The position numbers and the translations under genes were made by a program. 64,000 nucleotides of DNA. Origin: Microbacterium hydrocarbonoxydans (GTDB lineage Bacteria > Actinomycetota > Actinomycetes > Actinomycetales > Microbacteriaceae). Location of the stretch: NCBI RefSeq assembly GCF_000956475.1, contig NZ_JYJB01000010.1, positions 434,001 to 498,000 of the forward strand, read 5' to 3'. Every line of letters starts with the position of its first letter. The stretch's first letter is position 1. Below, in pieces: positions 16,794-29,302 of the stretch. The notes below the pieces were generated by a model. It was not told where the DNA came from, made no database searches, and saw nothing but the letters and a program-made list of their open reading frames with translations.

Positions 16794-18109
16794 GCGAGAC
16801 CCTCGTCATCACCGGCGCACAGCTTCTCGGCGCCGAGAGCGCCGACATCATCGTGGAGGACGGCGTGATCGCCGAGATCGGCTCCGGTCTCAGCCGCGCA
16901 GGCGCCCGCGTCATCGACGCGGACGGCCTGGTGGCGCTTCCCGGGCTCGTCGACCTGCACACGCATCTGCGCGAGCCCGGCTACGAGGCGTCGGAGACGA
17001 TCCTCACCGGGACGAAGGCGGCGGCGGCGGGCGGATTCACCGCGGTCTTCGCGATGCCGAACACCTCGCCCGTGGCCGACACCGCAGGAGTCGTCGAGCA
17101 GGAGCTCGCCCTCGGAGAGGCAGCGGGGTACGCCACGGTGCAGCCCATCGGGGCCGTCACGGTCGGTCAGAAGGGCGAGCGCCTCGCCGAGCTGGGGGCC
17201 ATGGCCACCTCCCGTGCTCAGGTGCGCGTCTTCAGCGACGACGGCTTCTGCGTCTTCGACCCGCTGATCATGCGACGCGCGCTCGAGTACGTGAAGTCCT
17301 TCGGCGGAGTCATCGCCCAGCACGCTCAGGACCCGCGCCTCACCGAGGGCGCGCAGATGAACGAGGGCACCGTCTCCGCCGAGCTCGGCCTCGCCGGCTG
17401 GCCCGCGGTCGCCGAGGAGTCGATCATCGCCAGGGATGTGCTGCTGGCCGAGCATGTGGGCTCGCGCCTGCACGTCTGCCACCTGTCCACCGCAGGATCG
17501 GTCGACATCATCCGGTGGGCGAAGAAGCGCGGCATCGACGTCACGGCGGAGGTGACGCCGCATCACCTGCTCCTGACCGACGAGCTCGTGCGCGGCTACG
17601 ACGCGCGCTACAAGGTCAACCCGCCGCTGCGCCGCGAAGAGGACGTGCTGGCCGTGCGCGAGGGGCTTGCGGACGGCACGATCGACATCGTCGCCACCGA
17701 CCACGCCCCGCACCCCAGCGAGCACAAGGCGTGCGAGTGGCAGGCAGCGGCGAACGGCATGGTCGGGCTCGAGAGCGCGCTGCGGGTCGTGCACCAGTCG
17801 ATGGTGCAGACCGGGCTCATCGGCTGGGACGACGTGGCCAGGGTCATGAGCGCGGCACCCGCGCGCATCGGACGCCTCTCGGGGCACGGCACGCCGCTCG
17901 AGGTGGGCCGGGCGGCCCACATCGCGCTGTACGACGCCTCTGCGGCGGGGGTCTTCACAGCAGCCGATCTGCACGGACGCAGCGTGAACTCGCCGTACCT
18001 CGGTCGCGAACTGCCCGGGCGGGTGGAGTACACGCTGCACGGCGGTGTGCTGACGGTCGATGGCGGTGCGGTCGTCGCCGAGCTCGGTGATCGGAGCGGG
18101 TCGAAGTGA
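16790..18109 (+). CDS. pyrC: dihydroorotase
   Basis: 439-aa zinc amidohydrolase cyclising carbamoyl aspartate to dihydroorotate. It is a class I enzyme: the metal motif [12 protein letters not shown] (H57, H59) is near the N-terminus, followed by [11 protein letters not shown], later His ligands ([23 protein letters not shown]), and the catalytic Asp in ATDHAPH (D304). The GTG start overlaps the pyrB stop, and its TGA overlaps the next GTG. The length is typical of class I (420-440 aa). Confidence 0.96.
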   Translation: MSETLVITGAQLLGAESADIIVEDGVIAEIGSGLSRAGARVIDADGLVALPGLVDLHTHLREPGYEASETILTGTKAAAAGGFTAVFAMPNTSPVADTAGVVEQELALGEAAGYATVQPIGAVTVGQKGERLAELGAMATSRAQVRVFSDDGFCVFDPLIMRRALEYVKSFGGVIAQHAQDPRLTEGAQMNEGTVSAELGLAGWPAVAEESIIARDVLLAEHVGSRLHVCHLSTAGSVDIIRWAKKRGIDVTAEVTPHHLLLTDELVRGYDARYKVNPPLRREEDVLAVREGLADGTIDIVATDHAPHPSEHKACEWQAAANGMVGLESALRVVHQSMVQTGLIGWDDVARVMSAAPARIGRLSGHGTPLEVGRAAHIALYDASAAGVFTAADLHGRSVNSPYLGRELPGRVEYTLHGGVLTVDGGAVVAELGDRSGSK

Positions 18110-18615
18110 CGCGCGAACTCGCGATCGGAGCCATGATCGCGCTGGCAGCCGTCGTGCTGCTCGCGATGCTCCTCGCCTGGCGGGCCCGCATGCGCCGCGA
18201 CTCGGGGCTGACCGCGCCGCTCGGAGTGCCGGAGCATGCGGAGGTCGTCGCCAGGCACGAAGTGCTCTACGTGTCGACGACCAAGCACGAGCAGCCGCTC
18301 GAGCGACTGACCATCTCGCCGCTCGCCTACCGGGCCAGGGGAGAGGCCGCCGTGACCGACCGGGGCCTCGCACTGTGCCTCGACGGGGCACCCACCGTGT
18401 TCCTCGCATCGTCTCGCCTGCTCGGCGTCGACCGGGCGACGGTCACGATCGGCAAGGTCGTGGAGCCCGGTGGACTCGTGCGCATCGCGTGGAGCGCCTC
18501 CGACGACACGGTGGTCGACTCGTACATCCGGATCGCCGACGGCGACCCGAAGAACTTCATCGCAGAACTGCGGCGGCTCGTACCCGCCGCCGACGACACA
18601 GGAGCCACGTCATGA
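18106..18615 (+). CDS. PH-like domain membrane protein embedded in the pyr operon
   Basis: 169-aa protein with one N-terminal membrane helix (about 5-25, [20 protein letters not shown]). A cytoplasmic beta-rich domain follows, of the kind annotated as PH-like, with [20 protein letters not shown] and a C-terminal helix ([10 protein letters not shown]). A homologous small export/membrane gene occupies the same pyrC-carA position in mycobacteria (Rv1382), so the location is conserved though the function is unknown. It overlaps pyrC and carA by 4 nt each. A membrane-associated role in pyrimidine or carbamoyl-phosphate supply is possible but speculative. Confidence 0.8.
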   Translation: MTRELAIGAMIALAAVVLLAMLLAWRARMRRDSGLTAPLGVPEHAEVVARHEVLYVSTTKHEQPLERLTISPLAYRARGEAAVTDRGLALCLDGAPTVFLASSRLLGVDRATVTIGKVVEPGGLVRIAWSASDDTVVDSYIRIADGDPKNFIAELRRLVPAADDTGATS

Positions 18616-19750
18616 CCTTCGATAAGGCAGTCCTCGTCCTGGAGGACGGAACCCGCCATGTCGGCCGCGCCTACGGCGCCCTCGGCACGACCCTCGGCGA
18701 GGTGGTCTTCGCCACGGGCATGTCCGGCTACCAGGAGACCCTCACCGACCCCTCGTACGCCGGTCAGATCGTGCTGCAGACGGCGCCGCACATCGGCAAC
18801 ACCGGCATGAACGACGAAGACCCCGAGTCGCGCCGCATCTGGGTGGCCGGCTACATCGTCCGCGACCCCTCGCGCGTCGTGTCGAACTGGCGCGCGAACG
18901 CGTCGCTCGACGAGATCCTCGTGCAGGACGGCATCGTCGGCATCAGCGGCATCGACACCCGCTCCATCACGAGGCACATCCGCTCGGCCGGTTCCATGCG
19001 CGGAGGCATCTTCTCCGGTGAGGCTGCGGCGCTCGACGCGGACGAGCAGCTGCGCATCGTCCGCGAGGCGCCCGAGATGGCAGGTCAGAACCTGTCGGCG
19101 CAGGTCTCGGTCGAAGTCGCGACCGTCACCACGGCCATCGGCGACAAGATCGGCAATCTCGCCGTGCTCGACCTCGGCGTCAAGCAGGCCACGATCGACA
19201 ACCTCGCGGCCCGCGGGTTCGAGGTGCACGTGCTGCCGCAGTCGTCGACCTTCGCGGATATCACCGCGATCGACCCGGTCGCGGTGTTCTACTCGAACGG
19301 ACCCGGTGACCCCTCGGCATCCGGCGCCCAGGTGGCGGTGCTCCGCGAAGTGCTCGACGCCAAGCTGCCCTACTTCGGCATCTGCTTCGGGAACCAGCTC
19401 TTCGGCCGCGCCCTGGGTCTCAGCACCTACAAGCTCACGTTCGGACACCGCGGCATCAACCAGCCTGTCCTCGACAAGTCGACCGGCCGAGTCGAGATCA
19501 CCTCTCACAACCACGGCTTCGCTGTCGACGCCCCGCTCGACGGCCCGTTCGCGAGCCCGAACGGCTACGGCCAGGTCGAGGTGAGCCACGTGGGCCTCAA
19601 CGACCAGGTGGTCGAAGGCCTGCGCGCCCTCGACATCCCCGCGTTCTCGGTGCAGTACCACCCGGAGGCGGCCGCAGGCCCCCACGACGCCAACTACCTC
19701 TTCGACCGGTTCCGCGACCTGGTCATCGCCAGCCAGAAGGACGCCAAGTA

Positions 19751-19751
<1 letters not shown>
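18612..19751 (+). CDS. carA: carbamoyl-phosphate synthase small (glutaminase) subunit
   Basis: 379-aa class I glutamine amidotransferase subunit that feeds ammonia to CarB. The N-terminal CPSase small-chain domain includes [20 protein letters not shown]. The C-terminal glutaminase has nucleophile C258 in FGICFGNQ and the His/Glu pair H350/E352 in QYHPEA. The ATG at 18612 overlaps the preceding stop (ATGA). The 3' end shares one base with carB. No arginine-specific paralogue is visible, so it probably serves both pathways. Confidence 0.97.
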
Positions 19752-23034
<3,283 letters not shown>

Positions 23035-23038
<4 letters not shown>

Positions 23039-23883
23039 GCATGAACTTCGGAGAGCGCGCGCGTGCTGCGCTCGAGGCGCACGGACCGCTGTGCGTCGGC
23101 ATCGACCCTCACGCGGCGCTGCTCGACGCCTGGGGCCTGCCGCAGAGCGGCGACGGCGTTCGCGAGTTCGGATTGAGGACGGTGGAAGCCGCTGCGGGAC
23201 GCGTGGGCGCTGTCAAGCCGCAGGTCTCGTTCTTCGAGCGCTTCGGCTCGGCCGGGTTCGCGGCCCTCGAAGAGGTGATCGCGGCCGCCCGCACGGCGGG
23301 CCTGCTCGTGATCGCCGATGCGAAGCGCGGCGACATCGGCACCACGATGGACGCGTATGCCGCCGCGTGGTTCATGCCAGGCTCACCGCTCGAGGCCGAT
23401 GCGCTGACCGTGAGTCCGTACCTGGGCGTCGGAGTGCTCGGCGGGACGTTCGAGCTCGCCGAGCGCCACGGCAAGGGCACGTTCGTCCTCGCCGCGACGA
23501 GCAATCCAGAGGCGGCCGGCGTGCAGCGTGCCCGCACCGCTTCCGGTGACACGGTGTCGGCATCCGTCATCGCCGAGGTCTCGGCGCGCAATGCGGCCGC
23601 GACCGCGGAGGGGGAGTGGGGCAGCCACGGCTTCGTCGTGGGTGCGACCGTGGACTGGGCGGATGCAGGCATCGCGCCGTTCTCTCCCCCCGCGCCGATC
23701 CTCGGCCCCGGATTCGGAACCCAGGGTGCGGGACCCGCTGATCTGCGTGTGCGATACGGCCAGGCGGCGGCTCAGGTGTTCGCGAGCGAAAGCCGCAGCA
23801 TCCTCGCATCGGGTGCCGCAGGGATCGCGGATGCGATCGATGCGGCAGCAGCGGCCTACCGGGAGGTTCTGCAGCATGGCTGA
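23035..23883 (+). CDS. pyrF: orotidine 5'-phosphate decarboxylase (long type)
   Basis: 282-aa TIM-barrel enzyme, last step of UMP synthesis. It is the long actinobacterial/type 2 form: catalytic [15 protein letters not shown] (D95, K97), [15 protein letters not shown] at the N-terminus, and C-terminal [17 protein letters not shown] for phosphate binding. The GTG at 23035 overlaps the carB stop; an ATG two codons later is an alternative. The dihydroorotate dehydrogenase (pyrD) and pyrE genes are not in this window. Its final 8 nt overlap the mIHF-Gmk gene. Confidence 0.95.
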
Positions 23884-24784
23884 GAATCGTTCTGTACCAG
23901 AGGTCGACCGCGCAGCGGCCGCTCGGCGCGCCGTCGAGCGTCGACGCGCCAGGGCGGCGCTGAAGCGCGACCTCACGATGCGCGTCGTCACTCCGCAGAA
24001 GGTGCTCGAGCGTGCGACCGCAGACGCGGATTCGGTCGAGGGATCGATGCGCATCACCGACTTCCTGCTGGCTCTGCCCGCGATCGGTGCAGGCAAGCGC
24101 GACCGGATCCTCGCCGAGCTGCAGATCTCGCCGGTCAAGCGCCTGGGTGGCCTCGGTGTGCGCCAGCGCGGCGTGCTCCGCGGCTGGCTCGACAGTCGCT
24201 TCCCCGTACTCGAGCCGCGCGGCGCCCGCAGCCGGCTGCTTGTCCTGGCGGGCCCGACAGCGGTGGGCAAGGGCACCGTCGCGGCGTACATCCGCGAGCA
24301 CAACCCGGAGATCCACCTTTCGGTGTCCGCGACCACGCGCGCTCCGCGTCCTGGGGAGATCGACGGGGTGCACTACTACTTCGTGGACGACGCGGAGTTC
24401 GACCGGCTGATCGCCGACGGCGAGCTGCTCGAATACGCCGTGGTGCATAACAAGTCCCGCTACGGCACCCCGCGTGCGCCGATCGACGCGGCCCTGGCCG
24501 CGGGAAAGACGGTTCTGCTCGAGATCGACCTTCAGGGCGCCCGCCAGGTGCGACGTGCGGAACCTGCGGCCACGCTGATCTTCCTGCTGCCTCCGACGTG
24601 GGACGAACTCGTGCAGCGCCTGGTCGGGCGAGGCACCGAGAACGCCGAGGAGCGGACCCGCCGGCTCAAGACGGCGAAGGTCGAACTGGCCGCCCAGAAC
24701 GAGTTCGATCACCTCATCGTGAACGAGGACGTCGCCACGGCCGCCGCAGAGGTCGTAGAATTGTCTCTAGGCTCTGCGCGCTGA
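23876..24784 (+). CDS. gmk: mIHF (actinobacterial integration host factor) - guanylate kinase fusion
   Basis: 302-aa two-domain protein. Residues 1-110 match the actinobacterial IHF: basic ERRRARAALKRDLT, then FLLALPAIGAGK, ILAELQISPVKRLGGLG and VRQRGVL, the helix-two-turn-helix DNA-binding part. Residues 119-302 are guanylate kinase (GMP to GDP): P-loop AGPTAVGKGT (K132), SATTRAPRPGE, LEIDLQGARQV and the Arg-rich lid near RGTENAEERTRRL. In mycobacteria mihF and gmk are separate adjacent genes; here the frame is continuous, with no stop or plausible internal start between domains. The ATG follows GGGAGG and overlaps pyrF by 8 nt. Confidence 0.92.
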   Translation: MAENRSVPEVDRAAAARRAVERRRARAALKRDLTMRVVTPQKVLERATADADSVEGSMRITDFLLALPAIGAGKRDRILAELQISPVKRLGGLGVRQRGVLRGWLDSRFPVLEPRGARSRLLVLAGPTAVGKGTVAAYIREHNPEIHLSVSATTRAPRPGEIDGVHYYFVDDAEFDRLIADGELLEYAVVHNKSRYGTPRAPIDAALAAGKTVLLEIDLQGARQVRRAEPAATLIFLLPPTWDELVQRLVGRGTENAEERTRRLKTAKVELAAQNEFDHLIVNEDVATAAAEVVELSLGSAR

Positions 24785-24871
24785 CACGTCTTGACCCGAG
24801 TTCATCGAAGGGTCGCGCGCCCATTGCACCGTCTTCGCGACGCATCCGTCGCCTGATCAGGAGGTCCCACC

Positions 24872-25129
24872 ATGGCCGGACACCACAACAAGGGCATCAT
24901 CGATCCCCCCATCGACAACCTGCTCGACCGCGTCGACTCCAAGTACGAGCTCGTGATCTATGCGGCCAAGCGCGCACGTCAGATCAACGACTACTACTCC
25001 GACCTGCACGAGGGCAACCTGTTCGATAACGTCGGCCCGCTCGTCGACTCGTCCGTCGAGGACAAGCCGCTCACGATCGCGCTCCACGAGATCAACGAGG
25101 ACAAGCTCCGCCTTCGTCACGCAGAGTGA
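24872..25129 (+). CDS. rpoZ: DNA-directed RNA polymerase omega subunit
   Basis: 85-aa omega subunit that wraps the beta' C-terminus and aids RNA polymerase assembly. The conserved core is [20 protein letters not shown], followed by RQINDYY and the C-terminal helix [15 protein letters not shown]. The ATG is preceded by a consensus AGGAGG site 87 nt after gmk. A strong hairpin lies directly downstream. The gmk-rpoZ adjacency is widely conserved. Confidence 0.96.
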   Translation: MAGHHNKGIIDPPIDNLLDRVDSKYELVIYAAKRARQINDYYSDLHEGNLFDNVGPLVDSSVEDKPLTIALHEINEDKLRLRHAE

Positions 25130-25134
25130 TATTC

Positions 25135-25173
25135 GTGAACCGCACCTCTCGCACTGTCGGAGGTGCGGTTCAC
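25135..25173 (+). terminator. strong hairpin between rpoZ and metK
   Basis: A perfect 14-bp stem, GTGAACCGCACCTC (25135-25148) with GAGGTGCGGTTCAC (25160-25173), closes an 11-nt loop. No T-tract follows, so it may be a U-less actinobacterial terminator, partial terminator or RNA-processing site. metK starts 41 nt later. Confidence 0.7.
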
Positions 25174-25213
25174 TATGTATGCGACCCCTTTCCGATCCCG
25201 TTCTGGAGCCCTG

Positions 25214-26407
25214 ATGAGCGCGCTGCGTCTGTTCACGTCCGAGTCCGTCACCGAGGGGCATCCTGACAAGATCTGCGATCAGATCTCCGACAGCATCCTC
25301 GACGGACTCATCGCGAAAGACCCAGGTTCGCGCGTCGCGGTCGAGACGCTCGTCACGACCGGACTCGTGCACGTCGCGGGAGAGATCCGCACCGAGGCGT
25401 ACGTCGACATCCCCACGATCGTGCGCGACGTGGTCAACGGCATCGGCTACACGTCGAGCGACACCGGCTTCGACGGCTCGTCGTGCGGCGTGAGCATCTC
25501 GGTCGGCGAACAGTCAGGCGACATCGCGAGCGGGGTCGACAACGCTCAGGAGCACCGCGACGGCACCTCGACCGATCCGCTCGACGGGCTCGGCGCCGGC
25601 GATCAGGGCATCATGTTCGGCTTCGCGACGGACGAGACGCCTCAGCTCATGCCGATGGCCGCGTGGACCGCGCATCGTCTGGCCGAGCGCCTCACCGAGG
25701 TGCGCCGCTCGGGCGCGCTGCCCTTCCTTCGCCCCGACGGCAAGACCCAGGTCACCCTCGGCTACGACGGCTTCACCCCGAAGACCGTCGATGCGGTCGT
25801 GCTCTCGACCCAGCATCACCCCGACATCTCGCAGGACGAGCTCAAGGAGCTCGTGCGCGAACACGTGATCGAACCTGTGCTCGCCACGACCGGACTCGAT
25901 CTCGACGACGTCACGTTCTACATCAACCCCGCCGGTCCCTTCGTGACGGGCGGCCCGAAGGGCGACGCCGGGCTCACCGGACGCAAGATCATCATCGACA
26001 CATACGGCGGGGCGGCCCGTCACGGCGGCGGCGCCTTCAGCGGCAAGGACCCGTCGAAGGTCGACCGCTCAGGCGCCTACGCGATGCGCTGGGTGGCGAA
26101 GAACGCCGTGGCGGCGGGCCTCGCGGAGCGGCTCGAGGTCCAGGTCGCGTACGCGATCGGGGTCGCCCGGCCCGTCGGGCTCTACGTCGAGACCTTCGGC
26201 ACCGGCAAGGTGTCCGACGAGAAGATCACGCGCGCCATCACCGACGTCTTCGATCTGCGCCCGCAGGCGATCATCGAACAGCTCGACCTGCTGCGCCCGA
26301 TCTACGCGCAGACCGCAGCGTACGGGCACTTCGGCCGTGACCTGCCCGACTTCACCTGGGAGCGCACCGACCGCGCCGAAGAGCTCCGGCGCGCCGCCGG
26401 ACTCTGA
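25214..26407 (+). CDS. metK: S-adenosylmethionine synthase
   Basis: 397-aa enzyme making SAM from methionine and ATP. The active-site motifs [15 protein letters not shown] (H16, D18), [16 protein letters not shown], and the P-loop-like [19 protein letters not shown] are intact. The ATG at 25214 is preceded by TGGAGC; an in-frame upstream ATG at 25163 would run through the hairpin spacer and lacks homology. No SAM riboswitch is seen in the 84-nt leader. Its stop shares one base with priA. Confidence 0.97.
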   Translation: MSALRLFTSESVTEGHPDKICDQISDSILDGLIAKDPGSRVAVETLVTTGLVHVAGEIRTEAYVDIPTIVRDVVNGIGYTSSDTGFDGSSCGVSISVGEQSGDIASGVDNAQEHRDGTSTDPLDGLGAGDQGIMFGFATDETPQLMPMAAWTAHRLAERLTEVRRSGALPFLRPDGKTQVTLGYDGFTPKTVDAVVLSTQHHPDISQDELKELVREHVIEPVLATTGLDLDDVTFYINPAGPFVTGGPKGDAGLTGRKIIIDTYGGAARHGGGAFSGKDPSKVDRSGAYAMRWVAKNAVAAGLAERLEVQVAYAIGVARPVGLYVETFGTGKVSDEKITRAITDVFDLRPQAIIEQLDLLRPIYAQTAAYGHFGRDLPDFTWERTDRAEELRRAAGL

Positions 26408-28365
26408 TGGAGAACGAGAGCCGGCGCATCGCGCGCGTGCTCCTCGACTCGCCGCTGCCGCAGCTCGACCGGCTGTTCGACTACGCCCTGCCCCCGGAAC
26501 TCGGCGACGTGCCGCTGGGCGTTCGCGTGAAGGTGCCGTTGCGCAGCGCGGGGCGCGTGGTCGACGGCTACGTGGTCGAGATCGACTCCGAGGACGACGC
26601 GGATCGGCCGCTGTCGGAGGTCGACAGCGTGGTGTCCGACGTGTGCGTCCTGCCGGAGCGGCTGCATCGACTCGCACGACGGGTGGCCGACCGTGCGGCG
26701 GGCTCGGCATCAGACGTGCTGCGACTGGTCATCCCCAAGCGACAGGTGCGCGTCGAGAAGGCGTGGACAGCGGACTCCGCGCCCGTCGAGCCTTCGCCCG
26801 CCGCCCAGATGAAGGCTCGCGAGGTCGTCGACGCCTACGAGGGGCTCGAAGCCGTTCTCGCAGAGCACGGCAGAGCTGCGGTGGAGGCGATCCCGCTGCT
26901 GCACGGCGACGTGCAGGGCTGGGCGGCGATCCTCGCCGCCTCCGCCACGCGCATGCTCGCGGCGGGGGAGTCCACGGTTCTCGTGGTGCCCGATCATCGA
27001 GATCTCGACCGTCTGCTCGCGGCGCTCGAGGAGCTCCTGCCCGCCGAGGCGATCGCACGGTTCGACTCGCGTCAGACGAATCCGGAGCGCTACCGCTCGT
27101 TCCTGCGCAGTCTTGAGGACGCCCCGTGCATCGTCGTCGGCAACAGATCGGCCGTGTATGCGCCGGTGCGCGCCGGTCTCGTGGCGATCTGGGATGACGG
27201 CGATCCTCTGCTGGGCGAACAGCTCGCCCCTTACGTCAACGCTCGCGACGTGGCGCTGCTGCGGCAGGAGCAGGAGGGGTCGGCTCTGCTGTACGTCGGT
27301 CACACCCGGACCACCGACGTCGAGCGGCTGGTCGCTCACGGCTGGCTCGTCGACGTGAGGGCTGCCCGGCGTGTGCTCCCGCGTGTGGTGCTCAGCACGC
27401 CCCAGGAGATGGATCAGCCGACAGCGCAGCGGATGCCGTCTTCCGCGTTCCTCTCCGCCCGGAACGCGGCGGGCGAAGGCCCGGTCCTTGTACAGGTGTC
27501 GCGCCCGGGATTCGCACCCTCCCTCGTGTGCGCCGAGTGCCGTACGCCCGCGCGCTGCGCACAGTGCGGCGGTCCGCTGGGGGCGAAGCACCGCGGTGCC
27601 GTGCCGGTGTGCGGATGGTGCGGCCGGGGCGCGCGGGCATGGGCCTGCACCTCTTGCTCGTCGACGCAGCTGCGGCTGGCCTCCTCAGGGAGCGAGCGCA
27701 CGGCAGATGAGCTCGGGCGGGCGTTCCCCGGCGTGCGGGTGATCGTCGCCGACAGCGCGCATCCTGTCGAGCGCGTGGCGGACAAGCCGGCCCTGGTCGT
27801 CGCCACGCGGGGTGCGGAGCCGCTGGCGGAGGGCGGCTATCGCGCGGTGGTGTTGCTCGACGGCCCGCGGATGCTGCAGGCCCCGGATCTGCGCATCGGC
27901 GAGTCGTGCCTGCGATGGTGGTCGAATGCGGCCGCTCTCGCCGCTCCCGGTGCGCCCGTGCACCTCGTCGGGGTCGACGGCGGCGTCGCCCGAGCTCTCG
28001 CGACGTGGAACCACTCGTCGTACGCCCGCGCAGAACTGGCCGAGCGCGCCCCGCTGCACATGCCGCCGGCCGCTCGCGTCGCCCTCGTCGAGGGGACTCA
28101 GGCCGCGGTCGCGCGTGCGCTTGACGGACTCACCGAGATCGGGCTGCCGAGAGACGCCGTTCTCGGACCTGTCCCCGTCGAATCCGACGACGTGCCTGCG
28201 CGGGTCCGAGCCCTGGTGCGCTTCGAGTACGGCGCCGGAACCCGCGTCGCGGCCGCCCTCAGGGCAGCGGTCGTCGCCGAGGCGGTCGCCGCCCGACGAG
28301 GCAAGGGCCGCACAGCACGCATAGCGCTCACAGTGCGCCTCGATATCCTCGATCCAGAACTCTGA
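26407..28365 (+). CDS. priA: primosomal protein N' (PriA), helicase-degenerate form
   Basis: 652-aa PriA homologue for replication restart. It has the 3'-DNA-binding domain (about 1-110, with PLPQLDRLFDYALP) and a helicase-like middle, but the Walker A position reads LLHGDVQGWAAIL (about 164-176) without GKT. The DEEH box equivalent is IWDDGD. Eight cysteines (C375, C378, C384, C387, C402, C405, C414, C417) form the two zinc sites. Actinobacterial PriA proteins are known to lack helicase motifs, so it is probably a scaffold rather than a motor. It starts on the last base of the metK stop. Confidence 0.9.
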   Translation: MENESRRIARVLLDSPLPQLDRLFDYALPPELGDVPLGVRVKVPLRSAGRVVDGYVVEIDSEDDADRPLSEVDSVVSDVCVLPERLHRLARRVADRAAGSASDVLRLVIPKRQVRVEKAWTADSAPVEPSPAAQMKAREVVDAYEGLEAVLAEHGRAAVEAIPLLHGDVQGWAAILAASATRMLAAGESTVLVVPDHRDLDRLLAALEELLPAEAIARFDSRQTNPERYRSFLRSLEDAPCIVVGNRSAVYAPVRAGLVAIWDDGDPLLGEQLAPYVNARDVALLRQEQEGSALLYVGHTRTTDVERLVAHGWLVDVRAARRVLPRVVLSTPQEMDQPTAQRMPSSAFLSARNAAGEGPVLVQVSRPGFAPSLVCAECRTPARCAQCGGPLGAKHRGAVPVCGWCGRGARAWACTSCSSTQLRLASSGSERTADELGRAFPGVRVIVADSAHPVERVADKPALVVATRGAEPLAEGGYRAVVLLDGPRMLQAPDLRIGESCLRWWSNAAALAAPGAPVHLVGVDGGVARALATWNHSSYARAELAERAPLHMPPAARVALVEGTQAAVARALDGLTEIGLPRDAVLGPVPVESDDVPARVRALVRFEYGAGTRVAAALRAAVVAEAVAARRGKGRTARIALTVRLDILDPEL

Positions 28366-28384
28366 TCCCTTCCGGAGAACCTTC

Positions 28385-29302
28385 ATGCGCCTCGTCTTCG
28401 CCGGCACGCCAATGGCTGCCGTCCCCACTCTTCGCCGGCTCGCGGCCGAACACGATGTCGCCGCGGTCGTGACCCGTCCTGATGCGCCACTCGGTCGCAG
28501 GCGCGTGCTCACGCCGTCGCCCGTCGCTCAGGTCGCCGAGGAGCTCGGCCTCCCGATCATCAAGGCCGCGCGGCTCGACGACGAGGCGACTGCGGCTGTC
28601 ACGGCCCTGCACGCCGAACTCGGCGTCATCGTCGCGTACGGGGGCCTGGTCCGCGAGCCCCTGCTGTCGGCGCCCGCACACGGCTGGATCAATCTGCACT
28701 TCTCGCTTCTGCCGCAGTGGCGGGGTGCGGCTCCCGTGCAGCGCGCCCTGATCGCCGGCGACGCCGAGCTGGGAGCGAGCGTGTTCCAGCTCGTGCCCGC
28801 GCTCGACGCCGGCGACGTGTTCGCGATGCGCGTCGTCGACGTGGCCGAGGACGCGACGGCGGATGCCGCGCTCGAGACCCTTGCGGTCGACGGAGCGCAG
28901 CTCACCGCGGAGGTCGTCGCCGCGATCGCAGACGGCACCGCGCGCGCGATCCCGCAGACAGGAGAGCCCACGCTCGCCCCCAAGCTCACGCTGGAGGACG
29001 GTCTGCTCGACTGGCACCAGCCGGTCGAGCAGGTGTTCGCGCGATTCCGGGGAGTCACCCCGGAACCTGGAGCCCACACGACGATCGACGGCGTGCGAGT
29101 CAAGGTTCTGGAGGCGTCGCCGAGCACCGAGGACCCGCGCGAACCGGGCGAGATCGCCGCCACGAAGAACGCCCTGCTGTTCGGCACCGCGACGCGGCCC
29201 CTCGCCGTCACCCGCGTGCAGCCCGCAGGCAAGGGAGCGATGAGCGCCGTCGACTGGTGGCGCGGGCAGCGTGCTCCCGAGGGTCTGCGAGCGGGCGCAT
29301 GA
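28385..29302 (+). CDS. fmt: methionyl-tRNA formyltransferase
   Basis: 305-aa enzyme formylating initiator Met-tRNA using 10-formyl-THF. The catalytic triad is visible: N103 and H105 in NLHFSLLPQWRGAAPVQ, and D141 in LVPALDAGD. The C-terminal OB-like domain follows. An upstream GGAG site and 19 nt separate it from priA. It overlaps rsmB by 4 nt. No def gene is adjacent. Confidence 0.96.
   Translation: MRLVFAGTPMAAVPTLRRLAAEHDVAAVVTRPDAPLGRRRVLTPSPVAQVAEELGLPIIKAARLDDEATAAVTALHAELGVIVAYGGLVREPLLSAPAHGWINLHFSLLPQWRGAAPVQRALIAGDAELGASVFQLVPALDAGDVFAMRVVDVAEDATADAALETLAVDGAQLTAEVVAAIADGTARAIPQTGEPTLAPKLTLEDGLLDWHQPVEQVFARFRGVTPEPGAHTTIDGVRVKVLEASPSTEDPREPGEIAATKNALLFGTATRPLAVTRVQPAGKGAMSAVDWWRGQRAPEGLRAGA

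Noticed and set aside
25130..25213. SAM riboswitch before metK
   Set aside because: Only 84 nt separate rpoZ and metK. The one structure is a simple hairpin without the conserved core of any SAM riboswitch class I know.
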